Below, piece after piece: positions 1 through 8,065 of a stretch of 64,000 nt of DNA. The DNA comes from Microbacterium sp. LWO14-1.2 (GTDB lineage Bacteria; Actinomycetota; Actinomycetes; Actinomycetales; Microbacteriaceae), in the NCBI RefSeq assembly GCF_038397715.1, contig NZ_CP151633.1, positions 1,922,001 through 1,986,000 on the forward strand. The letters are read 5' to 3'. The notes under the pieces were generated by a model. It did no database searches, had not been told where the DNA came from, and saw nothing but the letters and a program-made list of their open reading frames with translations. Position 1 is the stretch's first letter. Every line of letters begins with the position of its first letter. The translations under genes and the position numbers were made by a program.

Positions 1-684
1 ATGTCGAGCTGTCTGCCTCTGCTGGTGCAGATGCCGGTGTTCTTCTCGCTCTACAGCGTGCTGAGCGACGTGAGCAAGCACGCCAAGGCGGGTATCGGTG
101 GCGTCGGCTTCCTCAGCCCGGAGCTCACCAAGGAGTTCTATGACGCCAAGCTGTTCGGTGTCGCCTCACTCCACGAGACGCTGGGTAACGCTGTCGACGC
201 AGAGAACACCACGGCGATCATCATCCTGGTCACTCTCGTGGTGCTCATGATCGCGTCGCAGTTCTTCACGCAGCTGCAGATCATCTCGAAGAACCTGTCG
301 CCCGAGGCCAAGACCGGCCAGGCGTACCAGATGCAGAAGATCATGCTGTACGTGCTGCCGCTGGGCTTCATCTTCTCGGGTGTGTTCTTCCCGCTCGGCG
401 TCGTCATCTACTGGTTCATCTCGAACCTCTGGACCATGGGTCAGCAGTTCCTCGTGATCCGCGAAATGCCGACCCCCGGTTCGGACGCGGCGAAGGCACG
501 CGAGGAGCGCCTCGCTCGCAAGGGCAAGGCCATCGACTCGTCGGGCAAGGTCGTCTCGATGGCGAGCTACGAGGCGGAGCAGAAGCGTCTGCTGGAAGAG
601 GCCGAGCGCGTCAAGGCGGAGGCCCCCAAGCGACAGCAGCCGGTCGGCAAGAAGCGTGCGAAGAAGAAGGGGAGCGGTTCATGA
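1..684 (+). CDS. yidC: YidC membrane protein insertase, 5' end missing
   Basis: C-terminal part of the YidC/Oxa1 insertase, which places proteins into the cytoplasmic membrane with or without SecYEG. The first visible residues (SSCLPLLVQMPVFFSLY) match the conserved internal segment that follows the first core membrane helix, so the ATG at position 1 is internal and the gene begins upstream. Hydrophobic helices are visible near residues 70-90 and 115-150, followed by a basic Lys/Arg-rich cytoplasmic tail typical of actinobacterial YidC. The stop overlaps the jag start by 4 bp, so the two are probably translationally coupled. The order yidC-jag-rsmG-parA-parB is the usual origin-proximal arrangement in Actinobacteria. 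Confidence 0.95.
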   Translation: MSSCLPLLVQMPVFFSLYSVLSDVSKHAKAGIGGVGFLSPELTKEFYDAKLFGVASLHETLGNAVDAENTTAIIILVTLVVLMIASQFFTQLQIISKNLSPEAKTGQAYQMQKIMLYVLPLGFIFSGVFFPLGVVIYWFISNLWTMGQQFLVIREMPTPGSDAAKAREERLARKGKAIDSSGKVVSMASYEAEQKRLLEEAERVKAEAPKRQQPVGKKRAKKKGSGS

Positions 685-1172
685 CCGACAACCTGACCGA
701 GACCGTCGAGCCGACGGTCGCCCAGTTGGAGAACGAAGGCGACGTCGCCGCGGACTACCTCGAGGAACTCCTCGACATCGCGGACATCGACGGCGACCTC
801 AACCTCGATGTGCGTCAGGGACGCGCGTACGTCTCGGTCGAGGCTGAGGGTGACGCGCTCTCGCTTCTGTCGGCTCCCGACACCGTGCAGGCGCTGCAGG
901 AGCTCACGCGCCTGGCGGTGCAGAACAAGACCGGATCGTTCTCGCGCCTGATCCTCGACATCGGCGGGTCGCGCGACACGCGTCGTCGTCAGCTCGAGAC
1001 CCTCGTGAGTGCTGCTGCCGCCAAGCTCGAGGATGGCGCCTCGCAGGCGTCGCTGCCGGCCATGTCGAGCTATGAGCGCAAGCTCGTGCACGACATCGCG
1101 GCCGATCACGGACTCGTCTCCGAGTCGTACGGCGAGGGTGCGGACCGACACACGGTCCTGCGTCGTCACTGA
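681..1172 (+). CDS. jag: Jag-like KH/R3H RNA-binding protein
   Basis: 163-residue protein of the SpoIIIJ-associated Jag family, a single-strand nucleic-acid binder encoded next to yidC in most bacteria; in firmicutes it is linked to cell elongation and division. The N-terminal half is acidic, the middle resembles a KH domain, and residues about 100-160 form the R3H region (SYERKLVHDIAADHGLVSES). It starts on ATG within the last codons of yidC (4-bp overlap). A parS site sits directly after its stop codon, before rsmG. Confidence 0.92.
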   Translation: MTDNLTETVEPTVAQLENEGDVAADYLEELLDIADIDGDLNLDVRQGRAYVSVEAEGDALSLLSAPDTVQALQELTRLAVQNKTGSFSRLILDIGGSRDTRRRQLETLVSAAAAKLEDGASQASLPAMSSYERKLVHDIAADHGLVSESYGEGADRHTVLRRH

Positions 1173-1173
1173 C

Positions 1174-1187
1174 GTTTCACGTGAAAC
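1174..1187. other. parS centromere site 1
   Basis: Perfect palindrome GTTTCACGTGAAAC, the core of the ParB-binding site parS, in the short jag-rsmG spacer. The wider 16-mer matches the TGTTTCACGTGAAACA consensus at 15 of 16 positions. Confidence 0.95.
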
Positions 1188-1203
1188 ATCGGGGATCCCT
1201 CCA

Positions 1204-1836
1204 GTGAGTGAGCTCGAGGCGGAGCCGTCGGCTGCCGCAGAGTTGTTCGGTGCGCGCATCGGACTCGCTCGCCAGTTCACGACCGCGCTCGCTGAGGAGG
1301 GCGAAGAACGCGGCCTCATCGGCCCGCTCGAACTTCCGCGCCTGTGGACGAGGCACATTCTGAACAGTGCGATCGCCGCCCCGCTCTTTCACGGTTCTGT
1401 GGCGGATGTGGGCTCGGGAGCAGGACTCCCCGGCATCGTTCTCGCTATCGCCCGCCCCGACGTGCACTTCACGCTGGTCGAGCCCATGGAACGCCGAGTC
1501 ACGTGGCTCACAGAACAGAAGCGTGAACTCGGGCTCGACAATGTGGAAGTGCTTCGCGCACGGGCGGAGGACGTCGAGCGACCTGGAGGGTTCGACGTCG
1601 TCACCGCGCGAGCCGTGAGCGCCCTCCGCACCCTGCTGCCCTGGACCGCGCCGCTCGTTCGCAACGGGGGAGAGCTGACGCTGCTCAAGGGCAAGAACGC
1701 CACCAACGAGATCGACGCGGCGCAGAAGCAGATCAAGAAGTACCGCCTGTCCGACGTTCGCGTGGAGATTCTGGGTGAAGGGGTTCTCCCGGAGGCCGAA
1801 GTCACTCGTGTGATCAGGGCCTCCGTTCGATCCTAG
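1204..1836 (+). CDS. rsmG: 16S rRNA (guanine-N7) methyltransferase RsmG
   Basis: 210-residue class I SAM methyltransferase that modifies a guanine in the 530 loop of 16S rRNA (G527 in E. coli); its loss is classically associated with low-level streptomycin resistance. The glycine-rich SAM loop (VADVGSGAGLPGI) is near residues 62-74, followed by the acidic LVEPMERR motif, DVVTARAVSAL and LLKGKN blocks diagnostic of GidB/RsmG. I chose the GTG at 1204: it follows the parS site, and the frame upstream reads through the palindrome without a better start. Length is normal for the family. Confidence 0.93.
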   Translation: MSELEAEPSAAAELFGARIGLARQFTTALAEEGEERGLIGPLELPRLWTRHILNSAIAAPLFHGSVADVGSGAGLPGIVLAIARPDVHFTLVEPMERRVTWLTEQKRELGLDNVEVLRARAEDVERPGGFDVVTARAVSALRTLLPWTAPLVRNGGELTLLKGKNATNEIDAAQKQIKKYRLSDVRVEILGEGVLPEAEVTRVIRASVRS

Positions 1837-2136
1837 GTTCCGGCGGTCGGATTCTTGCGGGGGCCGAGCTGCGGTGCGTTTCCTTTCGCGAGAAGGAGTC
1901 CCGCTGGGTGAGCCCTTTCCACACTCGTTTCCGCAGACCTCCGCGCTCATGCTCTGGTGGTTGCTTTCTTCCGGAGCGGGGAGGGATGGGCGCGGTGATG
2001 AGCGTCGCGAGGGGAGCGTCCTACGCCACTGGGTGATGTGCCTGCACGGAAGTGGGTGATGGCGGTGCCCGGTTTGTTTCACGTGAAACACGACCGTCGG
2101 AACGCCGGTGTCTCCTTCCGACGATAGGTTTGGGGC
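1837..2136. other. intergenic spacer with parS site 2
   Basis: 300 bp between rsmG and the kinase-like gene. It holds parS site 2 at 2076-2089. A 61-codon open frame at 1874-2059 has no recognisable motif or good ribosome site, so I do not call it a gene. No clear promoter or terminator was seen. Confidence 0.6.
2076..2089. other. parS centromere site 2
   Basis: GTTTCACGTGAAAC, here within a perfect 16-bp parS (T before and A after the core). It lies 902 bp from site 1, about 50 bp upstream of the kinase-like gene. Confidence 0.95.
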
Positions 2137-2595
2137 GTGGCGCGGGTTCTGGTGACAGGTATGTCGGGAGTCGGGAAGTCGACGGTGGTCGAGGCCCTGT
2201 CGGCAGGAGGTGTGCTCGCTATCGACACGGACCACGGGGAGTGGAAGGTCTCGCGGGAGCAGTGGGATCTCGACCGGGTTCGGGCGCTGCTCGACGAGCA
2301 CGAGGATATCGTGGTCGCCGGAACGGTCGAGAACCAAGGGCTGCTCTACGACGTCTTCGATCACGTCGTCCTCCTATCGGCGCCGACGTCGGTGATGATC
2401 GAGCGGATCGCTCGTCGTCATGGGAACCCGTACGGAAAGACAGATGCCGAGCGACAGGAGATTCTCGAGTACACGGTGTCGGTCGAGCCGCTGCTCCGTG
2501 CGACCGCGACGGCGGAGATCGATACCACGCACCCGGTTGCCGAGACCGTTGAGCGCATCCGCCATCTCCTGCACACACCCCGCCGTTTCACGTGA
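2137..2595 (+). CDS. small P-loop NTPase / nucleoside-kinase-like protein
   Basis: 152-residue P-loop protein. The Walker A motif is GMSGVGKST at residues 8-16, followed by an acidic IDTDHGEW segment, a switch-like IVVAGTVENQG and a lid-type IERIARRHGNPYGKT, as in the AAA_33/adenylate-shikimate kinase superfamily. Substrate unknown. It starts at GTG 2137. Its last codons (CGC CGT TTC ACG TGA) run into parS site 3, so the site supplies the stop codon and the final FT residues. It sits alone between rsmG and parA with parS sites on both sides. A small-molecule kinase is more likely than a segregation factor. Confidence 0.7.
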   Translation: MARVLVTGMSGVGKSTVVEALSAGGVLAIDTDHGEWKVSREQWDLDRVRALLDEHEDIVVAGTVENQGLLYDVFDHVVLLSAPTSVMIERIARRHGNPYGKTDAERQEILEYTVSVEPLLRATATAEIDTTHPVAETVERIRHLLHTPRRFT

Positions 2596-2598
2596 AAC
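2585..2598. other. parS centromere site 3, overlapping a stop codon
   Basis: GTTTCACGTGAAAC with the TGA inside the palindrome ending the kinase-like gene. The coding frame and the ParB site share 11 bp. Confidence 0.94.
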
Positions 2599-2919
2599 AT
2601 CCGAGCGTGGTTCGGAGACAAGAACGGGAGGTTTCGCTTAGGTTCGTGCGCACTCGTGACGCCGCAACGGGCGACCGTCGATCCTGCGACACGGCTCCGT
2701 GCGCGAGTCGCGATCCTCGTGCCGCGACGGCATTACGGGCGAATGTGCCAGGTGGCCCACCGAAAGTCTGCCTGAAGTCCAAGACGACCGGCGTCGATGA
2801 GTACGACTCGGGATCGGCACGTGCGATCCACGCGGTTGTGGCCAGCCGCCCGCAGGTCATTCGACCTTGGAGTAGCGCACAGGGGGTTCCGGCCGGCCGC
2901 GTGCTGCAGGTACCGCAGC

Positions 2920-2933
2920 GTTTCACGTGAAAC
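2920..2933. other. parS centromere site 4
   Basis: GTTTCACGTGAAAC core with C before and G after it, 335 bp from site 3. Confidence 0.93.
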
Positions 2934-3457
2934 GCTCACGCAAGGGTTGAAGCTCGATCGGCATGGGGCTACATGTCGGATCAACGAGGGGGAGACTGCC
3001 CGTTGTCTTGCGACCCTTCATGCGCGCTCCTACCTCCACGAGGTTGCATGAGCTCTGCTCGGGGACCGCGGTTTGCTGGCCGGATCCCCGAGTGCGTGCG
3101 TGGGGTGATCCTGCCCGGGGCCTGGGGCTCTCGGGGCTCTAGGGGAGTTGCGTCAACGACCGCGCGAGCGACGCGCCGGCTTGGCGTCCTCGCACGCATC
3201 ACTGTATGAAGCGCATCATGCGGGTGGGGATGACGGGGCCTGTGGCTTCCGCGGAGACACAGGCAGCCGCGATGCGACGGTCCGAGACGAATCAATGCAT
3301 TTCGGGTGGCTTCCCGTGTGGGCAAGACCCCATGAGCCTCCGCAGCGCGTATTACCGCCGGACGCACAGCGCCGCGAACGCGCTGTGAGGGCGCCACCAC
3401 GCTGTGAGTATGGATGGATGAGGTGTGGCCGAGCTGGCCTTGCTTGGATCAGGGGCC

Positions 3458-3471
3458 GTTTCACGTGAAAC
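3458..3471. other. parS centromere site 5
   Basis: GTTTCACGTGAAAC core followed by A, 538 bp from site 4, inside the gene-free region. Confidence 0.93.
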
Positions 3472-3757
3472 AATCACCGTCCGATACACCACCGCACGAG
3501 GACATCTCTTCACGCTGAGCTCACGGGGGAGCGGTGGCTACCCGGCGGAGATGAGATGGATCGCAGTGGCTCTGACGTGACCGACCAACCCCGAGCTCAT
3601 GCTCCGCTCGTGCTGACCCGGCGGGCGCGGTTTTCGATGCTGTGGACAGGCGAGCCAACTCTCACGGACCACACGACCTCCGGGCGGCGGTACACAGGCG
3701 GCAATGACACGACGCCGTTCAGTGAGTTGGGAAGCTCCCGCGGCGCATACGATCGAT

Positions 3758-3771
3758 GTTTCACGTGAAAC
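3758..3771. other. parS centromere site 6
   Basis: GTTTCACGTGAAAC core preceded by T, 300 bp from site 5, inside the gene-free region. Confidence 0.93.
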
Positions 3772-4296
3772 GTCCGCCTTTCAGCGAAGGAGATGACCCG
3801 ACCGCGCGACCGGCGGCTCCACGCTCGTGATGTAGGATCCAGCACTGGTAGCCAGGGGCCCAGGCGAACCCAGCTCACGCGTACCGGCACGTCGCGCATC
3901 GCTGCCTCGCGTTGCGGAGACATCCGGAAGAACGACGGGAGGTGTGGAGAGACGCTTGCGGCGAGCACCACGAAGCAGAGAGGTGGGGTTCCACCCGACG
4001 AGGCTTCGGCTCAATCGGACAGCCGTCATCGTCGGTCGTCGTCACACCATTCCTCTGAAAGGCCACGCTAGGGGAGTGGGGTGCCAGGTTCATCGACCGA
4101 GCGAGTAGCAAGGGGATTCGCAGACGGGCGGCAGGTGACGGCTGTCCCCGGAGCGAGCATGAAGTGGGTCACCACCGCGGGGAACAGAGGGATCACTGGG
4201 CTCCCGTGACAAGAGCCATGGCGCAACCGAGACCACCCTGACGCGAGCAACGTCCGACTGAGCGATTAGAGTGGAAGACGGCCCCGAAAGGAGTGG

Positions 4297-5223
4297 ATGT
4301 TTCACGTGAAACAGTCCGAACAGGCATCGTCGAAGGACTCCTTCGGGATGGACACACCGCTCGCGCGGGAACTCGCAGACCTCTCCGCTCGCCGTCGGGC
4401 ACTGGAGAACGTTCAGGTCGAGTTCGCGGGGGACACCCGCATCTTCACCGTCTCCAACCAGAAGGGCGGCGTCGGCAAGACCACCAGTGCCGTCAACATC
4501 GCCTCGGCGCTCGCGAGCCTCGGTGCAAAGGTCCTGGTGATCGACCTCGATCCGCAGGGCAACGCCTCCACTGCTCTGGGCGTGCCGCACAACGCGGATA
4601 CGCCAAGTGTGTACGACGTCTTGATCGAGGAGTTCCCGCTCGCCGACATCGTGCAGCAGAGCCCGGAGAGCGAGAACCTGTTCTGCGCTCCGAGCACGAT
4701 CCACCTGGCCGGCGCCGAGATCGAGCTCGTGGCGCAGGTGGCGCGCGAGCATCGCCTGCGCCGAGCTCTGCTCGACTACCTCGAGACGACGAGCCTGGAC
4801 TTCGTCATCATCGACTGCCCGCCGTCGCTGGGTCTCCTGACGATAAACGCTTTCACCGCGGCATCCGAGGTGTTCATCCCGATCCAGTGCGAGTACTACG
4901 CGCTCGAGGGCTTGAGCCAGCTGCTGGGCAGCATCCAGATGATCCAGAAGCACCTGAATCCCAGCCTCCACCTCTCCACGATCCTGCTGACGATGTACGA
5001 CGGACGCACGCGTCTGGCGCAGCAGGTGGCGGACGAGGTGCGCAGTCATTTCCCGTCGCAGGTGCTCGCCACCGTCATCCCGCGTTCAGTGCGGGTGTCG
5101 GAGGCGCCGAGTTTCGGGCAGACCGTGATCGCCTATGACGGACAGTCCGCGGGCGCGATCGCTTATCGTGAGGCCGCAGTCGAGATCGCGTCGCGCGCAG
5201 CGGCGCAGAGCAAGGAGAAATGA
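4297..5223 (+). CDS. parA: chromosome-partitioning ATPase ParA
   Basis: 308-residue Walker-type ATPase that binds DNA non-specifically when ATP-bound and moves ParB-parS complexes. The deviant Walker A KGGVGKTTS is at residues 56-64, the DLDPQGNAST signature follows near 80-90, and the DFVIIDCPPSLG Walker B near 170. The N-terminal 46 residues precede the ATPase fold. I chose ATG 4297 because AAAGGAG lies just upstream; an in-frame ATG at 4348 is the alternative. Its start lies in a parS site, suggesting feedback by ParB. The stop overlaps the tandem ATGATG of parB. Confidence 0.96.
   Translation: MFHVKQSEQASSKDSFGMDTPLARELADLSARRRALENVQVEFAGDTRIFTVSNQKGGVGKTTSAVNIASALASLGAKVLVIDLDPQGNASTALGVPHNADTPSVYDVLIEEFPLADIVQQSPESENLFCAPSTIHLAGAEIELVAQVAREHRLRRALLDYLETTSLDFVIIDCPPSLGLLTINAFTAASEVFIPIQCEYYALEGLSQLLGSIQMIQKHLNPSLHLSTILLTMYDGRTRLAQQVADEVRSHFPSQVLATVIPRSVRVSEAPSFGQTVIAYDGQSAGAIAYREAAVEIASRAAAQSKEK
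4299..4312. other. parS centromere site 7, overlapping the parA start codon
   Basis: Perfect 16-bp parS at 4298-4313 beginning inside the parA ATG (4297-4299). Codons 1-6 of parA (Met-Phe-His-Val-Lys-Gln) are written by the palindrome. ParB bound here would sit on the translation start, directly after the AAAGGAG ribosome site. Confidence 0.94.
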
Positions 5224-6188
5224 TGGCGAAGCGCACCGGTTTGGGTCGCGGGATCGGGGCCCTCATCCCCACGGCGGATCAGGCGGAGCGTCCGGTGGAC
5301 GTGTTCTTCCCGGGTGCCAGCATTCGACCGGCAGAGCAGGCGGATTCCGAGACAGTCGACGCCCCTGACCTCGAGGCCGTTCCCGGCATCCATCTCGTGC
5401 AGGTCGACCCGCAGAAGATCGTGCCGAACCCGCGGCAGCCGCGCACGCACTTCAATCCCGAGGACCTCGCGGAACTCGTGCACAGCGTGCGCGAGTTCGG
5501 CGTTCTGCAGCCTGTCGTCGTTCGCAAGAACAGCGACGGCGACTACGAGCTCATCATGGGGGAGCGGCGCACCCGCGCCGCCCGTGAGGCGGGTCTCGAC
5601 GCGATCCCGGCGATCGTCCGGGAGACGGCCGATGAAGACCTGCTCCGCGACGCTCTGCTCGAGAACCTGCATCGCTCCGAGCTGAACCCCCTGGAGGAGG
5701 CCTCCGCGTACCAGCAGCTCCTCGACGACTTCGGCATCACGCAGGAGGAGCTCGCGACCCGCATCGGACGCTCGCGTCCGCAGATCAGCAACACGATCCG
5801 TCTCCTGAAGCTCCCCGTCCCGGTGCAGCAGCGCGTGGCGGCGGGCGTGCTCACGGCAGGTCACGCTCGCGCGATCCTCAGCCTCGACTCGCCCGAGGCG
5901 ATGCAGCGCCTCGCCGACAAGGTCGTGAACGAAGACCTGTCGGTCAGGGCGACGGAGGAGGCCGCGAAGAGCGTCCCGTCGGCGCCCGGACGTTCGGTCA
6001 AGCCGACCCCTGGCGCACGCCGCGCGTACCTCGACGAGGTCGCGGGCGGGCTCGGCGACCGACTCAACACTCGCGTCAAGATCTCGCTCGGCGCTCGCAA
6101 AGGCCAGGTCACGATCGATTTCGCTTCGATCCAGGACCTCAATCGCATTCTGGAGGAGCTCGGGCAGTCCGGGTACGGCTCGGCGTGA
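5223..6188 (+). CDS. parB: ParB/Spo0J-family partition protein
   Basis: 321-residue CTP-dependent DNA clamp that loads at parS and spreads. The N-terminal MAKRTGLGRGIGALIP resembles the ParA-interacting peptide; the CTP-binding boxes are NPRQPR near residues 69-74 and GERRTRA near 113-119. The helix-turn-helix that reads parS follows (ITQEELATRIGRSRPQISNTIRLLKLP, described here in two stretches: ITQEELATRIGRS and RPQISNTIRLLKLP), and the C-terminal dimer domain lies after residue 250. AAGGAG at 5212-5217 is better spaced to the second ATG (5223) than to the first (5220). Its targets are the seven parS sites in this window. Confidence 0.96.
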   Translation: MAKRTGLGRGIGALIPTADQAERPVDVFFPGASIRPAEQADSETVDAPDLEAVPGIHLVQVDPQKIVPNPRQPRTHFNPEDLAELVHSVREFGVLQPVVVRKNSDGDYELIMGERRTRAAREAGLDAIPAIVRETADEDLLRDALLENLHRSELNPLEEASAYQQLLDDFGITQEELATRIGRSRPQISNTIRLLKLPVPVQQRVAAGVLTAGHARAILSLDSPEAMQRLADKVVNEDLSVRATEEAAKSVPSAPGRSVKPTPGARRAYLDEVAGGLGDRLNTRVKISLGARKGQVTIDFASIQDLNRILEELGQSGYGSA

Positions 6189-6252
6189 TGCCGCCCCGCT
6201 GAGGGGGTGCGTCCCTTAGACTCGCGTCATCGTGAGGATGGGGGGGACGACA

Positions 6253-7701
6253 ATGTCCACAACACAGAATCCGGCGGGCATCCAGCGCAGGGTGATCGCG
6301 GTCAGCATCGCAGCGGCTCTCGGAGGCTTCCTCTTCGGATTCGACACGGCGGTCATCAACGGAGCAGTGGATGCTCTCGCGGGAACGGTGTCGGGCTTCG
6401 ACCTCAACGTCGGTCTCAAGGGCTTCGCGGTGTCGTCGGCGCTGATCGGCTGCGCGGTCGGCGCCTGGTTCGCCGGCCCGATCGCGAACAGACGCGGACG
6501 GATCCCCGTGATGGTCGTCGCCGCTGCGATGTTCTTCATCTCGGCGATCGGATCGGGCCTCGCGTTCAGCGTGGTCGACCTCATCATCTGGCGTGTCATC
6601 GGCGGACTCGGGGTGGGTGCGGCATCCGTCATCGCCCCGGCGTACATCGCCGAGGTGTCGCCGGCGGCCATCCGTGGCCGCCTCGGCTCCCTGCAACAGC
6701 TTGCGATCGTCACCGGCATCTTCGCGGCCCTGCTGTCGGACGCCCTCCTCGCGGGAATCGCAGGCGAGGCCGATCAGCCGCTGTGGGGCCTCACCGCGTG
6801 GCGGTGGATGTTCATGGTCGCGGCGATCCCCGCCCTCGTCTACGGCCTGGTGTCGCTCCGACTGCCCGAGTCACCGCGGTATCTCGTGCGCAAGGGCGAG
6901 ATCGACAAGGCCTCCGAAGTCCTGCAGACCGTCACGGGAACGGTCGATGTCGAGGCCAAGATCACGGAGATCACCGGCACGATCGACACCGAGAAATCCG
7001 AGTCGCTTCGCGATCTGCGTGGCAGTCGTCTGGGTCTGAAGCCGATCGTCTGGGTCGGCATCCTGCTGTCGGTGTTCCAGCAGTTCGTCGGGATCAACGT
7101 GATCTTCTACTACTCGACGACGCTGTGGCAGTCGGTCGGTTTCGACGAGTCCAGCGCCCTGCTGACGTCGGTGATCACGTCGGTGACGAACATCGTGGTG
7201 ACGATCGTCGCGATCCTCCTCGTCGACAAGGTCGGCCGCCGCATCATGCTGCTGGTCGGCTCTGTGGGCATGACCGTGACGCTCGGCCTCATGGCTGTCG
7301 CGTTCTCGTTCGGCACTCTCAACGCGGAAGGGACGGCGACGCTGCCCGACCCCTGGGCGACGGTGGCCCTCATCTGCGCGAACGGGTTCGTCGTGTTCTT
7401 CGGCGCGACGTGGGGCCCGCTGGTGTGGGTGCTCCTGGGTGAGATCTTCCCGAACTCCATCCGCGCGGGCGCCCTCGCCGTCGCTGCGGCGGCGCAGTGG
7501 GCGGCGAACTTCTTCATCTCCACCACGTTCCCCGTGTTCGCGGAGATCGGCCTCACCTTCGCCTACGGCTTCTACGCGTTCTTCGCGCTGCTGTCGTTCT
7601 TCTTCGTGTACTTCAAGGTTCCCGAGACGAAGGGCCGCGAGCTCGAGGAGATGTCGGACGAACTGGTCGTCGAGCGCCGAGGGCGTCGCAAGCAGACGTA
7701 G
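6253..7701 (+). CDS. MFS sugar:proton symporter family transporter
   Basis: 482-residue major facilitator of the sugar-porter family, with twelve predicted helices. Diagnostic motifs are GFLFGFDTAVING in helix 1, RRGR in loop 2-3, PESPRYL at the end of the first half, QQFVGINVIFYYS in helix 7, and the terminal PETKGRELEEM. These indicate uptake of a monosaccharide or polyol; the substrate cannot be read from sequence. ATG 6253 follows a G-rich ribosome site and is preferred to the in-frame GTG at 6232. It follows parB with only a 64-bp gap. This position is held by cwlM in the mycobacterial version of the locus. Confidence 0.9.
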   Translation: MSTTQNPAGIQRRVIAVSIAAALGGFLFGFDTAVINGAVDALAGTVSGFDLNVGLKGFAVSSALIGCAVGAWFAGPIANRRGRIPVMVVAAAMFFISAIGSGLAFSVVDLIIWRVIGGLGVGAASVIAPAYIAEVSPAAIRGRLGSLQQLAIVTGIFAALLSDALLAGIAGEADQPLWGLTAWRWMFMVAAIPALVYGLVSLRLPESPRYLVRKGEIDKASEVLQTVTGTVDVEAKITEITGTIDTEKSESLRDLRGSRLGLKPIVWVGILLSVFQQFVGINVIFYYSTTLWQSVGFDESSALLTSVITSVTNIVVTIVAILLVDKVGRRIMLLVGSVGMTVTLGLMAVAFSFGTLNAEGTATLPDPWATVALICANGFVVFFGATWGPLVWVLLGEIFPNSIRAGALAVAAAAQWAANFFISTTFPVFAEIGLTFAYGFYAFFALLSFFFVYFKVPETKGRELEEMSDELVVERRGRRKQT

Positions 7702-7710
7702 GCTGGAAGC

Positions 7711-8046
7711 ATGACCGAGTCCGTTCCCCGCCGCGCCAGCCTCGAAGTGCTGCGCGCCGAAGCGTCGGACGAGCTCGCCGTGCTCATCCAGGAGCGCCTG
7801 CTGGGCGGTGAAGACCCGTGGGAGTTCATGGAGGAGCTGCCCAGCGTCGACGAGCTCGTCGTGTACCTGCTGCGCGCCGACAACATCACCGCGAACGACG
7901 GAGTGCGCCCGAACGAGGCCCGTCACTACCGTGTGCTGCGTCAGATCGCCCTGGAGTACCCCGAGCTCACGCCGGCTGTCTGGGGGCTTCTCGATGAGAA
8001 GCAGCGCCACCGCCGGTGGGATCCCACGATCGCCGACGCCTCCTGA
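7711..8046 (+). CDS. conserved small acidic protein, function unknown
   Basis: 111-residue soluble protein with no signal peptide or membrane segment. Acidic and helical in character, with blocks such as LLGGEDPWEFMEEL, VVYLLRADNITANDGVRP and a C-terminal DEKQRHRRWDPTIADAS. It appears to be one of the small conserved proteins of Microbacteriaceae, which are sometimes mislabelled as tryptophan synthase subunits; that comparison is from memory. It starts at ATG 7711, ten bases after the transporter stop, so co-transcription is likely. I assign no function. Confidence 0.65.
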   Translation: MTESVPRRASLEVLRAEASDELAVLIQERLLGGEDPWEFMEELPSVDELVVYLLRADNITANDGVRPNEARHYRVLRQIALEYPELTPAVWGLLDEKQRHRRWDPTIADAS

Positions 8047-8065
8047 CGTCACCCCGACAGCGCAC

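Larger units (their letters stand above)
2599..4296. other. 1.7-kb gene-free centromere-like region
   Basis: No convincing gene was found between the kinase-like gene and parA. Open frames of 60-140 codons exist on both strands, but they are rich in Arg, Ser and Cys, lack recognisable motifs and mostly terminate in, or read through, the parS palindromes. Three parS sites (2920, 3458, 3758) lie inside, and sites 3 and 7 bound it. The end at 4286-4292 carries the strong parA ribosome-binding site AAAGGAG. The most economical reading is a ParB-loading region, perhaps built from decayed genes. Confidence 0.6.

Noticed and set aside
2592..2930. 112-codon open frame in the parS region
   Set aside because: Composition is random-like, there is no ribosome site or motif, and it begins and ends within parS palindromes.
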